DNA of 64,000 nucleotides from the NCBI GenBank assembly GCA_949361645.1, contig OX442421.1, positions 6,650,888-6,714,887 of the forward strand, given 5' to 3'. The position numbers and the translations under genes were made by a program. Position 1 is the first letter of the stretch. Each line of letters opens with the position of its first letter. The notes below the pieces were generated by a model. The model saw only the letters and a program-made list of their open reading frames with translations. It was not told the origin of the DNA and ran no database searches. Shown piece after piece: positions 32,985 to 44,150 of this stretch. Origin of the DNA: Spongilla lacustris. Lineage: Eukaryota; Porifera; Demospongiae; Spongillida; Spongillidae.

Positions 32985-34610
32985 TAGCAGTTTGGAGGTT
33001 GGGAGCTCTCTTGCCAGGATGGCTCCAGCAATGGACCGAACCAGGACCACATACAGTGGCGGATCCAGGGGGGGTCTAAAGACCCCCCCCTCGGCCCGAT
33101 CAGTTATGAATAAATTAACTTATGAATAATTAATCACATGATTGACGAGTTGAAAAACGAAGCGTTTAGTCATAGATATAACACATTCGACCCAAAGTGT
33201 GTGTGAGTGTGTATGTGAGGGGGGGGGGTCTAAAGCCAAGGCCCTCCAAGCATGCAGTGTTTAATTAGTATTACTGCTGCGCGATGGAATATTGAAGCTA
33301 AATCAAGTAGGTAAATAATACTATTAAAAGTAAAACGTGCATTGTGTCGTTTAGACCAGAATATGGTCACAATGGCTTTGCGTAGAGTTTTCTATTCGCT
33401 ATCCTTATCCACGTTGACTCACGCAGGCTTCTACTGCATATTAATCAACTCGAATATTGCGCTTGCTAGCTATCAATATTGAATACACTTTCAAAGTATG
33501 CTTATTTTTCATGCTAAATGAACGCAAAAGTGAAAAAGCGGCTGGGGCGGGAGCTTACAGCGCTCCCACAGACCCCCTAGCTGTTATGGGAGGGGGCACG
33601 CCCCCTCCAGTACCCACCCCCCGCTTGTGAATATAGTTATTAGACCCCCCTTCCAGAAATCCTGGATCCGCCGCTGAAGTCATACAACCGACCATAAATT
33701 TCAGCCACAACTACTGCCTTGGGGGAGGTCTGGTGAATGGCCAGGAAGGATGCCAGCCTGGAGATGGTATCATGGGCCTGCTTACCCCACCAATGGGATG
33801 CAGGATCAGCCCAACTCTTGGCATTTGGATTCACCCAAGATGGCAGAGCAGAGTGGTGAGGTAATGGTCAGGTCTAGTGCCGCAGGTTTGCCTCTGTCCC
33901 AGCCAGCAATGAGGATGTCAGCAGGTCAGGTCTGGTGGGATCAAGGTCTCTGGTAAGGCCATGACCTCTCTCCACACTCACACTTAGGTGGGCACGATGG
34001 CAGAGGTCAAATACCTCATCTCATAGACAATTATGGCGTATGACCACATCCCCCCCCCCATGCCTGCTGGTCACATCATGGTGACCCAGAGGATCAAGGG
34101 AAATATCGAGGCAGAATGGGCACATGGACCAACCGGAAGTATCTAACCCCATCCACCACCCAATGGCCATCTGGTACTCGTTTGACTCCAGGTACAGGCC
34201 CAAACCAGGGGAAGGGACAACTAATAGCCAGGAGGAAGCATGAGGAGCAGCCACTGACAGGCGGCAAGCTCTGTTAGCTGGGGAGGAAGATTCCACCAAG
34301 ATGTGGAAATGTTGGGGTTGGATCATTCCTGACAAGACCTTCTGATGAATGGGAGAATTGACTGAGATGGAATTAGTGGCAGAGACCCGAGTGTTGAACA
34401 CTGCCACTGCCTGTTGTAGGTGGATGTTATCAACTTTGCAAAAGCCAGCTGCAGCAGCATGGTGAGAGAGGGAGCGAAGACCCAGACCCCCAAATTTAGT
34501 CCTAGCTGTGCCTGGCTCCAGGCATCATAGGTAACATTGATAGCTGAGCACATTGCAAAGCACTGCTTGACCTCAAGACCTTAGAGCATCTGAGGCCAGG
34601 CTCAGTGGGG
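32985..34610 (-). pseudogene. RLE-type LINE C-terminal half, split by a MITE
   Basis: Minus-strand segments in order: SQAQLGLNLGVWVFAPSL (34,530-34,440), RACRLSVAAPHASSWLLVVP, GLGLYLESNEYQMAIGWWMG, LDTSGWSMCPFCLDISLDPL and GHHDVTSRHGGGDVVIRHN (34,300-34,020), a PADIL-like stretch near 33,900, then NPNAKSWADPASHWWGKQAH...ISRLASFLAIHQ (33,834-33,720) and AEIYGRL. The last residues VVLVRSIAGAILARE continue at 33,050-33,005 beyond the inserted element. Frameshifts throughout. Confidence 0.7.
33054..33676. mobile_element. hAT-like MITE with CAGTGGCGGATCCAGG ends
   Basis: Ends CAGTGGCGGATCCAGG and CCTGGATCCGCCGCTG are inverted. It sits between the AEIYGRLYD and VLVRSIAG codons of a LINE fragment. 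The 8-base flanks (accacata / aagtcata) match at only five positions, so the duplication has decayed or the ends were altered. Inside are two G/C runs each followed by tctaaag and the dispersed gggagcttacagcgctccc motif also seen near 1620 and 18,890. Confidence 0.75.
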
Positions 34611-34689
34611 TAACCCTTGCTATGTGGACCATCCTGCAGAAGCTACTACATTTATTATTACTATTAGTATCAATTTTTTTTTACTTGCA

Positions 34690-36260
34690 AGAAAGATCTG
34701 ATAAATGCATTTAACATGGTCTCTAGTCAGGCTATTCTAGAGGAATTTGCAAACCACTTTCCGGAATTGTACCTTGGGTCAGTTGGTGCTATGGCCAACA
34801 TCCATATCTCTGGCACCAGTTAGGCATTCTGACATCCGAACAGGGAGTGCAACAGGGTGACCCTCTTGGTCCCTTACTTTATGCCTTGGTGCCACAGAAA
34901 GTTGTCATCTCCATTTCAAAAGATAGCTGTTGTGCTGATTTGCTCCTGCATCGTTGGTACTTGGATGATGGTGCCATAGCTGGTTCTGTGGTGGCTGTCA
35001 GACATGCCCTTCATATCCTGGAAGAATTGGGCCCCCAACTTGGGCTCCACATCAACCATTCAAAATGTGAACTGTTTAGCCAGAATGCAGACTTTGCTCA
35101 GTTTTTCCATCACAGATGAAGACATCAACTGAACCAAACCTGGTCATCCTGGGTGTTCCCATAGGTGACTTCCAACACTGTTCAGCATTTATTTCATCCA
35201 AGCGTGCAATGGCTATAAAGCTCTTGGAATCCCTTGAAAGTGTAGGATCACAAGATCCTCATGTAGCTCTCATCCTTCTTTGCTTTTGTGGAGGATTTTG
35301 CAAGCTCTCCCACATGCAAGGACAACACCCCCAGCTCTAGCTGCTAAGGAGCTTGCCTTATTTGACAACAATGTAAGGCAAAGTTTCACAGAGTGCCTGG
35401 CCTTTGACCCATCTGATGCTAATTGGGACCAGGCTCAACTAAGTCTGTCTCATGGGGGCCTTGGCTTAAGATCTCTAGCTCTTCACTCTCCAGCAGCATA
35501 TATAGCTTCTCTTAGTGGTTCAGGCACTGCATCCATTCATAGTACTCACCTGAATCATGCACTGGACATGTACAATCAAAGTATTTCCCTTGAGACTCCA
35601 TTAACTATTACGGATGTAGTGCATACAAAGTGTTGTCAGAAGAAGCTGTCATCTAATATTAAGAACGTTCAGTTCAAGTGTCTACTTAACAAGAGTTCAC
35701 TAGCCGACAAGGCAAGGCTGTTATCTGTATCAGCACCACATTCCTCCTCATGGCTCTCTATGATACCAACTCCTGGTCAGAGGGGGAGATGTGTCATAAG
35801 AGATAATAACAACATCAGAGATATACTGGCTGAGTCATTTCGTCGGGCAGGCATAAGTGTTAAATGTGAAGCTGGAAGTGGGCTTAGCAATGACAACCGT
35901 CTCACTAGGCCAGCTGACATTTTGGTTCCCAACTGGCACTGCAGCAGACCAGCAGCTCTAGACCTCACTGTGATTTCACCGCTTAACTCAAATGTCATCG
36001 CCGAAGCGGGATTCACAGGGGGGTCAGCAGCTGCATCTGCTGAAGTCCGAAAGCACATTGAAAATGATCCAAAGTGTGAAGAACTTGGATGGATCTGTGT
36101 GCCCTTAGCAGTGGAAGCCTATGGTGCATGGGGCATAGAAGCACAACGTACCATCTCACGTTTGGCCCACAGGCTCTGCATCAAAACTAACCAAACGATG
36201 TTCAGAGTGATTTCAAATCTATATGGTCGTCTGAACATGTCCCTAATTAAGGCCAACTCA
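34690..36260 (+). pseudogene. RLE-type LINE: reverse transcriptase core to C-terminus (best copy)
   Basis: Begins inside the polymerase: DLINAFNMVSSQAILEEFAN (motif A), VQQGDPLGPLLYAL (motif B region), RWYLDDGAIAGSV (the YxDD catalytic motif as YLDD), LGLHINHSKCELFS. It continues NLVILGVPIGDFQHC, WDQAQLSLSHGGLGLRSLAL, HSPAAYIASLSG, LLSVSAPHSSSWLS, a CCHC knuckle deleted between SMIPTPGQ and VIRDNNNIRDIL, then TRPADILVPNWHCSRPAALD, LTVISPLN, CEELGWICVPLAVEAYGAWG and LYGRLNMSLIKANS near the end. Frame changes at about 35,110 and 35,330 and the lost zinc knuckle make it inactive. The N-terminal third is missing. Confidence 0.8.
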
Positions 36261-36299
36261 TGTTATTATATACTTAGCATTTTGTGTATTATCATTTAT

Positions 36300-36726
36300 A
36301 TGTTAATTGGGACATAGTACATATACATAGGTACAATAAAATACACACATACGTAAAATACACAACTAACTACACCATACATCTAAATCTACAATGCACT
36401 TCTACTCAACATCACTCTCACTTAAAAACCCATTAAAAATTTTATTATTTTTTTATAGCTCACAATACATGTAGTAACAACGTAGTATTACAACCTTGCT
36501 ATATGTTCACACACCAAGACCCCTAACTAGGATGGCTCGAGCAATGGACCTTGTCAAGGTGAGGTTCATCTTACATAAGTACAAAATTTACATGTACACA
36601 AATACACTGATATACATGTATAAACATATACAACTAGACTACACACCAAAATTACTATATCTACCTTTATTATTATTATTGTATATACCTACCACCTAGA
36701 CTACACAAAAATAGAAGAGAAAAACA
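36300..36726. other. AT-rich spacer
   Basis: Text rich in acatgtataaacatat and tattattatt words; no gene recognised. Confidence 0.4.
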
Positions 36727-36747
36727 CACACACACACACACATACAC

Positions 36748-36840
<93 letters not shown>
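36727..36840. repeat. (CA)n microsatellite, interrupted
   Basis: About 57 CA units with a few t and aaa interruptions. The alternating Val-Cys frames on the minus strand are artefacts. Confidence 0.95.
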
Positions 36841-36843
<3 letters not shown>

Positions 36844-36844
36844 C

Positions 36845-37055
36845 ATTTTCAGCCCTCTCCCACTGAATGCTGAAACCTAGCATGGGATAGCAAGGCTCTG
36901 GCATTGCAGTGAACTAGGGTGAGCTTCAGTCTCTGGTAGATGCTTGTTATGGCCTTTGACTTGCTGCACTGCAACTGCAAAGCCAGACGTGCAGCCAGCC
37001 AAGAAATGGAACCCTGAGCTTCTACACCCCAACAGCAAAAGGTCTCTGCTGCCAA
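36845..37055 (-). pseudogene. LINE C-terminal tail fragment
   Basis: Reads WGVEAQGSISWLAARLALQL then SIYQRLKLTLVHCNARALLS, matching the end of the RLE-type LINE (YGAWGIEAQRTISRLA...LYGRLNMSLIKANS). Only the last 65 codons survive. Confidence 0.65.
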
Positions 37056-37194
37056 GGGTATTATTATTATTATTGAAATACAATAATAACGGATCTACAC
37101 AAGTACACTCTTACACATGTATAAAGACTACACACAATATACACAAAATACTATAGCTAACTATACCTACCCAACATCACTTTGACAGTTGCTA
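37056..37194. other. Short AT-rich spacer
   Basis: No gene; tattattattatt and cacacaatatac simple sequence. Confidence 0.4.
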
Positions 37195-40062
37195 TGGGAA
37201 AGGATGGCAATGGCATTAGCTCGAACAAGGTGAAGGTTCAGCTGCCCATAGAATTAGGTAAGAACCACTGACTTAGCCTTGGATGAGCAAGTGGCTAGTC
37301 GAGAAGCTAGCTGGGAGATAGACTCCAAAGCCTCCTTTCCCCAGGCTCCATACGACTCCACTACTAACGGTACACAATCCAGTTACTGCCTGAGGTTCCC
37401 AAAGACCTCTAATACTGATGTTCGCAATCAAGGCAGGGGTACCATCTCTGATGTTAGCCTCCTTCACAACTGGCTCCTTTATCACATTCCTGAATGCTAT
37501 TGAGGCCAGATCCCCAAGTTCATCTCTGATTTCATTATGGTGTTGGATGACCAGCCCCCCCCCCTCCCCACCCCTCCCCATTCCTCCCCACCCCTCCCCC
37601 CCCCCCCCTTTCTGCAGTCTAGGGCATGCTCAAGATTGAATGCTGCACCACATCCATCACAGGTGGCTGGCATCCTAAGCAAAGGACGCTGGTATCTCAT
37701 CGCCAGTGCGCCTCGGAATTCTGTTGCAGACAAATCGAAGTGGTGTGTACACAGTGGCAATACTGCTAGCCATGCAGAAGTTTTACCATCAATTGAACGC
37801 CGAAATGCTCTCTTCTTCTTTGCATCCAAGATAGAAAGAATAGAGTCTTGTGTGGCCTGGTCCTGATGTCAAATATTACAGTGCATACTAGATATTGTCT
37901 TGGCAAATTGATCGTTGTGGTCCAGCATTGAAAAAAGGAACCTTCCCTTTGATTGCATCTACAATTACACTTGTTCCTGTTCTTGACGTTTTGTAGGCAT
38001 TGTTAGCTGTTTCAATAGAATTTTGTATTCCCATACCACCCATTCGGGTAGGAAGTGTGAATAAACGTTTTTCAGTTTCAGAAATAGATCCTTCAAAAAC
38101 CGCTGGCCAGAAAAAAAGTGTTCAGGGCATCCCAAACAGGAGCAAAGGCAGCACTGCAATCAGACACTACCCTCTGCAAATATGTCCATTCAAACTGTAG
38201 TGATTTAGACAATGCTGAAAAAGCAGCCTGGGGGTACTTTTCTGCAGCTTTGCTGAGTTCCATAATACATGAAATCCATTCTGTGACCTTAGACTGAACA
38301 AATTGTCTTGTACTATCAGAGCCACCAATAAATCCTCCCAGGAAACGATGACCACTGACCACACTTATACCGAAGGGTTGAAAGATAACATTGGCTTCAT
38401 CCTTGAAAGTGGGATCTACTATGAGAATGGTCTTCTTGGGTTCTGGGTAGTACCCGTACTTGGGTCCCAATTCACATAACCTTTGAAACCATTTGAGCAA
38501 ATGAGGCAGTTTTGCTGCGCAAGAGGAACCATCTGCATACCAATTCTGGACCAAGGTGGATGGGTTGTAGAGGGATTTGATAAGTGGCAGCGTAGATGAT
38601 GCATACATAAGCATGGACAAAGGGTCCCCCTGCATTACACCTTCTTCAAATCAAGAGGGCATCAGTCTTTGACATACCTTGAAGTACTAAAGCTGTGTAC
38701 CCTCGATAGGTGTTGAAAAGGAACCTGGAGCACCGAGGACACTGAACACGGCAGTTCCAAATGGCAGCAGATCTGTTAAGGGAGTTAAATGCATCTACCA
38801 ATAATATACCCCAGGCAGGCTTTCGATTTTCTTCATACAATTCCTGCATGGCATGTACTGCTCCTTCAATGCCTCCTTTTATGCTAGAGCACAATTGGTC
38901 GATGCCACACAAGTCAGTGACATCCATACTAGTTGCCAACGCCACAGCTTTACAAAGTATACACCTAGGTATTTCCCCTATAGCAATAGGGCGAACGCCT
39001 GGGGACTTATCCAAGGCAACTAGGTGAGTGCTCATCAAGGCTTGTATGTCTGACCAGTCAATGATGGAATTGGATAAACGTCTGGCAAGTTCAGCCATGG
39101 CATCTCGCAGGTTTGCACTATGTACACCAAAGTGAAGTAAAAGAGCTTGCCAGAGTGAAGCGGTGGACCCTTCAGGACCAGCTCCTCCTTGAATTTTCTT
39201 AGCAGCGATTTCAATATGAGAGCTTGTAATGTCCACATCAGCTAGTGGTGGTAGGTCCACACACTTAAGATATGCATCCTCTGGTGGTATGGAAGGTTCA
39301 GGATGTTTTTCTTTTAATACATCAAAGACAGTTTTAGGCCCATCATCAACAAGGCAGGATATGTCCAGCACACCTCCTTTATTTGTCCTTTCTGCCGGTT
39401 AGCCATTGAACTGCTGATCTCACTTGATCCTTTTGCATAAGATGTGAAAACACCTTTAAGGTATGTTCGTCAGTGTGGGATGAGGTACTGCTGGTTCGGT
39501 GCTGTTTGGAGCATCTTTCAAATTCATAGAATAGTTCATCAAATCGTTCATTCTTCCACATGTCCATGCGACGTTTAATGAGTCTACATATATCAGAGCC
39601 TTTCTTCACCATATTGTCACGTTGAAGAACTACACCAATAAAAACTATCATACGTTCTGATTTACAACTGCCTTGGTTCAACAAAGTGACTTCCTGTGTG
39701 AGTAATTGCGTAAAATCTCTTCCCACAGCGCCATTAGGAATATAGTAGTAGCTGGTTCGCTTGGAGACAAGCTTTTGCCACTTATTGTACCATGGGTTGC
39801 TACTATCAATGACATTGCATTGGACTAAAGTAGCCCCAAAAGCCTCATTCATCTTAACATCACGGAGTGCTTGGTTATTAGGCGAGCATGCTGATTGACA
39901 GGAATGTAACTGGAAAGATGCTGGTGATCTTGGTGATTGAGAAAGCATGCACAACGGTGGTGCATGCGATGGTGAAACGTGACAGGGCAGCGGTAATAAA
40001 ACATTTTGTGACGCTACAGAGTGTGCAAGGGGAAGATGGCTTTTCGGTGGTGGAGATGACAA
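37195..40062 (-). pseudogene. Second LINE family (SLNR / YADG type), near full-length but frameshifted
   Basis: Minus-strand order: YYYIPNGAVGRDFTQLLTQE and VLQRDNMVKKGSDICRLIKR (N-terminal domain, 40,062-39,379); FDVLKEKHPEPSIPPEDAYL, KIQGGAGPEGSTASLWQALL, ALDKSPGVRPIAIGEIPRCI and VDAFNSLNRSAAIWNCR (polymerase motifs to A, 39,371-38,646); after a frameshift MQGDPLSMLMYASSTLPLIK, NWYADGSSCAAKL (YADD mutated to YADG) and GHRFLGGFIGG; an end fragment CDGCGAAFNLEHALDCRKGG then HNEIRDELGDLA (37,640-37,500). The CxxC...HxxxxC plus HNEIRD block again looks like a zinc knuckle and restriction-like nuclease. A C-rich run at 37,557-37,610 interrupts the end. The changed catalytic aspartate and the frameshifts mean it is dead. 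I recall the same family in fish, corals and lancelets. Confidence 0.8.
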
Positions 40063-40799
40063 TGGAAGTGAAGCCTGTATTTGGCTTGAAGATTGAAAAT
40101 GCTATAAGGATGCAAATTACATTTTTAGAATCAGCATGTATTTCTGCATCACATCGTATGAAAACAGCAATGTCACTTGACTTGTTTCTGTGTTTATAAA
40201 ACAATAAACAAGCTAATCTTTAAGTGTCTGTTTATGTATCTGGAAACCAAACCAATTAAAGTTAAGGCCTCAAACATTTTATGCAAGTACATCATGTAGA
40301 TTCCAAACTTTGGCAGCTGAAATCTCATGGTTTTTATGCTTTCTAACATTTGTACATTACTCTCAGGTAGGCCTGTGAGGTTCTACAAAATAATGTAACT
40401 GTTTTGACATCAGAGTGGACAAGAGTTGCACTCCATACCTGTTGGGGGCGTGTACCTCAAATAGGTATCAGAGATGGACACCTAGGTGTTGTACATGTAC
40501 ATGTACTTGTAAAAATAAACTTGAGGCCTTAACTTTGATTGGTTTTGTCTCCACTGAGTCACATAAACAAACACTTGTCAATGAATATAAGTGTTTTCTA
40601 AAACACAAATAAGTCATGCGATAATGTTGCTGTCATATGAATTATGCAGAAATAATGATGATTCTAAAACTAATTTGTATCCTAATAGCACATGATATTA
40701 TAGAAGAATTTGAAATTTTTGGTATTCTACTCTTAGCACTACTGCAACAACTACTTACATGTAATGCAAATATATTTTACAGTAATGATATGCAAACTT
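40063..40799. other. Spacer, partly 5' region of the SLNR LINE
   Basis: Frames on both strands up to about 40,200 overlap the LINE start. From 40,200 to 40,800 I see no coding sequence, only a tgtacatgtacatg run near 40,495. Confidence 0.4.
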
Positions 40800-41690
40800 T
40801 TCTCTGAATAGCAATGAATGTAGTCAATGAGTATTTGATAAACCTTTTTACATTCTTCATTATCTTGAGTCTCCTCATCCATATAAAATCAGTTTATCAC
40901 ATCTGAGTTAGTTATCAACTCTTGATACATAAAGAAGGGAGCAAAAGTCTCTAGGAAGTGTCTTATTGCTTCAAGGAAAGAGAAATTGTCAAGGCTTTCA
41001 CGGAGTTGATCAATTGCTCTGCCTCTTCTTATCAGAGTATCTTTAAAAAAGACATCTTCCTTAGCTGCAACCTGTATGGAAGAAACAAAACTGTGTAACA
41101 TCAGATTTGATTTGAATACAATGGGTTTTTAATAGTACTGAAACAATGGAGAGAATCAATTTCTTTACCTGTATGGTGCCACTTATACCACAATATACAT
41201 CCATCCTGCAGATCAGATGCACTATTTAGCTGAAAATGAATACGCTTAAAGCCAATAAAATAAATAAATAGGTAGTACATTGAGAACAGCACTCAGTACG
41301 TCAGAGCTTAAATCAGAGTTTGAGATGTGCTAAACAGCCTTGCTCTCTCCAGAGGCAATGTACCAATACACAAATGGCGCTACTGAGGTAAGGAAAACCT
41401 CTCTCCTCGAACAATATACTGTGAATAAGAATGTTACCTAGAACAGTGTAAAGACCTGAGAATGTTGCACTTGGGTAAGAAACTGGTCGTAAATTGAATT
41501 CTGATCCATCAAATAATAATTGTTCTCGGCAAAAAAAATTCAATAGTGTTGTATAGAATTGACGCCTAAGACCTCCTAAATCTATTGCAGGGGAACCTTG
41601 ATATAAAACATTAATTTGACTCCTCAACGATACGTTACTATTGTAATTTTCATAATAGTTTATTGTTTCCAGGTCCGTTGAATCGATTGT
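40800..41690 (-). pseudogene. HECT-domain E3 ubiquitin ligase-like gene fragment inside the 14.7-kb element
   Basis: An upstream minus-strand exon contains INVLYQGSPAIDLGGLRRQF and YTTLLNFFCREQLLFDGSEF, the HECT N-lobe pattern 'P.(I)D.GG..R.F', then ATFSGLYTVLGNILIHSILF and, after a frame slip, YWYIASGESKAV. A second exon (41,075-40,889) reads DTLIRRGRAIDQLRESLDNF and YQELITNSDVI, continuing as DEETQDNEECKKVYQILIDY. I recall this G2E3-like family, with the RGRAIDQLRE phrase, as multi-copy in fishes and corals. The catalytic-cysteine C-lobe is not found before 40,800, and a stop and frameshift are present. The 5' end of its open frame runs into the right arm (to 41,828). Confidence 0.65.
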
Positions 41691-42791
41691 CTCACATATA
41701 CACTGTATATGTACATGTACATGTACATCGTTCATGACCGGCTGCCACTGAGTCAATAGCCCGTCAAATGGCACTGATAAAGTCGACTTGTACAACACAA
41801 TCCAGCGACGGAACTGGCCATGTATCAAACCGGCTCCATGCTCCTCTACTTGTAGCTCTCAACAATTTCCTAACGTAAAACCCATTCCAATTCCTGGAAA
41901 TTTCGTTCCGATATACTGCATGGGAGATCGAACGAGATACATGAGTCAAAGATCGAATGGATTGTTCCGAATACTCGAGAATCCGGAATAATTCGTTCGA
42001 TCTTTAGGTATTCGGACGTTATGAATAACGGTTTCCGTATACTGGAAAGATCGAACGCATTATTCGGGATACTCGAGTATCCGGAATATTTCGTTCGACA
42101 TTTGATGTCCATGAATTACGGTTATAAAGATCGAATGAATTGTTCCGGATACTCGAGAATCCGGAATAATACATTCGATGTTTAGGTATCCGGACGTTAT
42201 GAATAACGGTTTCCGTATACTGGAAAGATCGAACGCATTATTCAGGATACTCGAGTGTCCGGAATATTTCGTTCGACTTTCGCTGTTCATGAATAACGGT
42301 ACAAAAGATAGAACGAATTATTCCGGATACAGGAGAATCCGGAATGATTCATTCGATCTTTGGGTATCCGGAAGCTATGAATGTCGGTTTCCGTATACTA
42401 AAAAGATCGAACAAAATATTCGGAATACTCAAGTATACGGGATATTTCGTTCGACTTTTGTTGCCCATGAATAACGGTTTAAAAGATCGAATGAATTCTT
42501 CCGGATACTCGAGAATCCGGAATAATGCATTCGATCTTTGGGTATGAATGTTGTTTTCCGTATACTACAAAGATCGAACGAAATATTCGGGATACTCGAG
42601 TATCCGGAATATTTCGTTCGACTTTATTGTCCATGAATAACGGTTACAAAGATCGAATGAATTCTTCGGGATACTCGAGAATACGGAATAATGCATTCGA
42701 TGTTTGAAGAGCGTTCGATGTTTCAAGCAGTTATTCATAGACCAAAAGGATCGAACGATATTTTGGAATTTTGCAACAAACGGCTCCCCAT
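41660..42791 (-). repeat. Right inverted arm of the 14.7-kb element
   Basis: Reverse complement of 29,232-30,377 with scattered mismatches and a few indels. It has the same about 178-bp repeat units with CTCGAG palindromes, and the same unique inner 260 bases ending at ggaaacaataaa. High similarity between arms separated by 11.3 kb implies recent formation or ongoing conversion. Confidence 0.9.
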
Positions 42792-43028
42792 ATTTATTTG
42801 ACAAAAGCCTTTATAACTCGCCAGACGAGGACTCGTAGACCACAAAAATGATTAAGCAGGTAGTCAATACATGTAGGAGCTAGATTCAAAAAACAAAACC
42901 GTACCTTCTCGAATGGATTTAGTGGTTTTGGTGCTTTTAGCTCACTTTTCTTCACCCACGTAAAGGTGTTATTAACACGAGGTCGGATGGTTCGCGTGAT
43001 ATGCCTATTCTATGTATGGCGCACGTGA

Positions 43029-43060
43029 CTCGTTTCCAATCCCTCTATATATTATCTCTG
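43029..43060 (-). repeat. Right terminal inverted repeat of the 14.7-kb element
   Basis: Reads ctcgtttccaatccctctat up to the final tctctg, complementary to the left terminal repeat. Followed by aaagaag, the duplicated target. Confidence 0.9.
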
Positions 43061-44150
43061 AAAGAAGTGGGGACATACAAGGAGATGATCAGCAGCCATC
43101 TTGATGTGTGCTTAGATGTCATAGTACCCTGTCCTAACAGTGGATGTGGGGCCAATATAAAATTAAGAGACATCACTTCCCACCACTCAGTGTGTCCTGA
43201 TGCCATGGTACCCTGTCCTAACAATGGATGTGGGGCAGATGTAAAAAGAAAAGACATGCATGGCTTCTCATTACTCAGGGTGCCAGTATGAAACAATTGG
43301 TTGTGTGTATGTGAACATAGGATGTACTTTTACCTCACCAAGGCATGAGATGGCAGGTCACAGAGCTTCCTCCAGTGGCTGCCATCTTGACCTAGCCATG
43401 GTGCAGCTAAAGAAACAAGGAGAAGAAACAATAGTACAACTGAAAGAGCAACTTCAGAAACATGTTGAAGAAATGATGCAACTAAAAGAACAACATGTTC
43501 AAGAAATAGTAACACAACTGCATCATCAACAACTTGAAGAAGTAAAGCAACTGAAAGGAAAATATCAGGAACAGGAGGAAAAGGTAGAAAAATTATGGTA
43601 TATGATGAAAAAAATAAATTTGGATCTGAAACCCAGTAAGGAACATGTTGTGCTAAAGATGTCTTCATTTGAGCAGCACAGAGTGAACAATATGGCTTGG
43701 TATAGCCCTGGGTTTTATACCCATCCCCATGGATATAAGATGTGTCTTAAAGTATATTCTGAGAGAGAAGGTACACATATGTCTGTGTACCTGTACCTAA
43801 CAAAGGGAGAAAATGATGATGACCTTATATGGCCACTGAGGTACACATCTACTATCACTCTCCTTAACTAGCTCATGGATAGAGGCCATCATGCTTTAAC
43901 ATTTACTTATTCTAAAGATGAAATGGATAAGCACAATAGCAGAGTAGTAGCCACAGGTAAAAAAGCCTCTGCTGGAACAACTGCACTAGGTGCTTCTGGG
44001 CATGGTTATCATCAGTTCATTGCTCTTGACCAACTAGGCCTCCATGATCATGTGGGACAGCAGCAGCAGTATCTGATGGATGACTGCCTCTACTTCAGAG
44101 TACAAATTGATGTCCTTCCTCCTCCCAAACCATGGCTTGTCTGTGCATGA
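43061..44150 (+). pseudogene. TRAF-like gene C, 3' part (zinc fingers, coiled coil, MATH)
   Basis: Continues the interrupted exon: KEVGTYKEMISSHLDVCLDV, then PCPNSGCGANIKLRDITSHH. At about 43,255 gacatgcatggcttctc has four extra bases compared with gacatggcttctc in the other copies, a frameshift. Coiled coil (QLKEQHVQEIVTQLHHQQLE) and MATH follow in the restored frame. At 43,869 the Gln codon CAG of LNQLMD is TAG. The polyadenylation signal AATAAA seen in A is AATGAA here. With the 5' frameshift, the 14.7-kb insertion, this frameshift and this stop, it carries at least four independent disabling lesions. Confidence 0.9.

Larger units (their letters stand above)
28336..43060. mobile_element. 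14.7-kb foldback-like composite element inserted in TRAF C
   Basis: Terminal inverted repeats of 32 bases with one mismatch begin CAGAGAT(T/A)ATATATAGAG, flanked by the 7-bp duplication aaagaag (28,329-28,335 and 43,061-43,067). The uninterrupted sequence is known from three paralogues (gcaaggaagtgggg). Inside are two about 1.13-kb inverted arms, a HECT-like pseudogene, and pieces of at least three LINE families. No transposase is recognisable, so mobilisation in trans, or loss of the transposase, must be assumed. Long inverted arms with internal tandem repeats and a 7-bp duplication recall foldback elements such as Galileo in the P superfamily; that comparison is inference. Confidence 0.85.

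Noticed and set aside
36701..36904. Cys-Val repeat frame
   Set aside because: Translation of the interrupted CA microsatellite.
32985..37055. One long intact retrotransposon
   Set aside because: Pieces lie on both strands and repeat the same C-terminal segment several times, so they are separate fragments.
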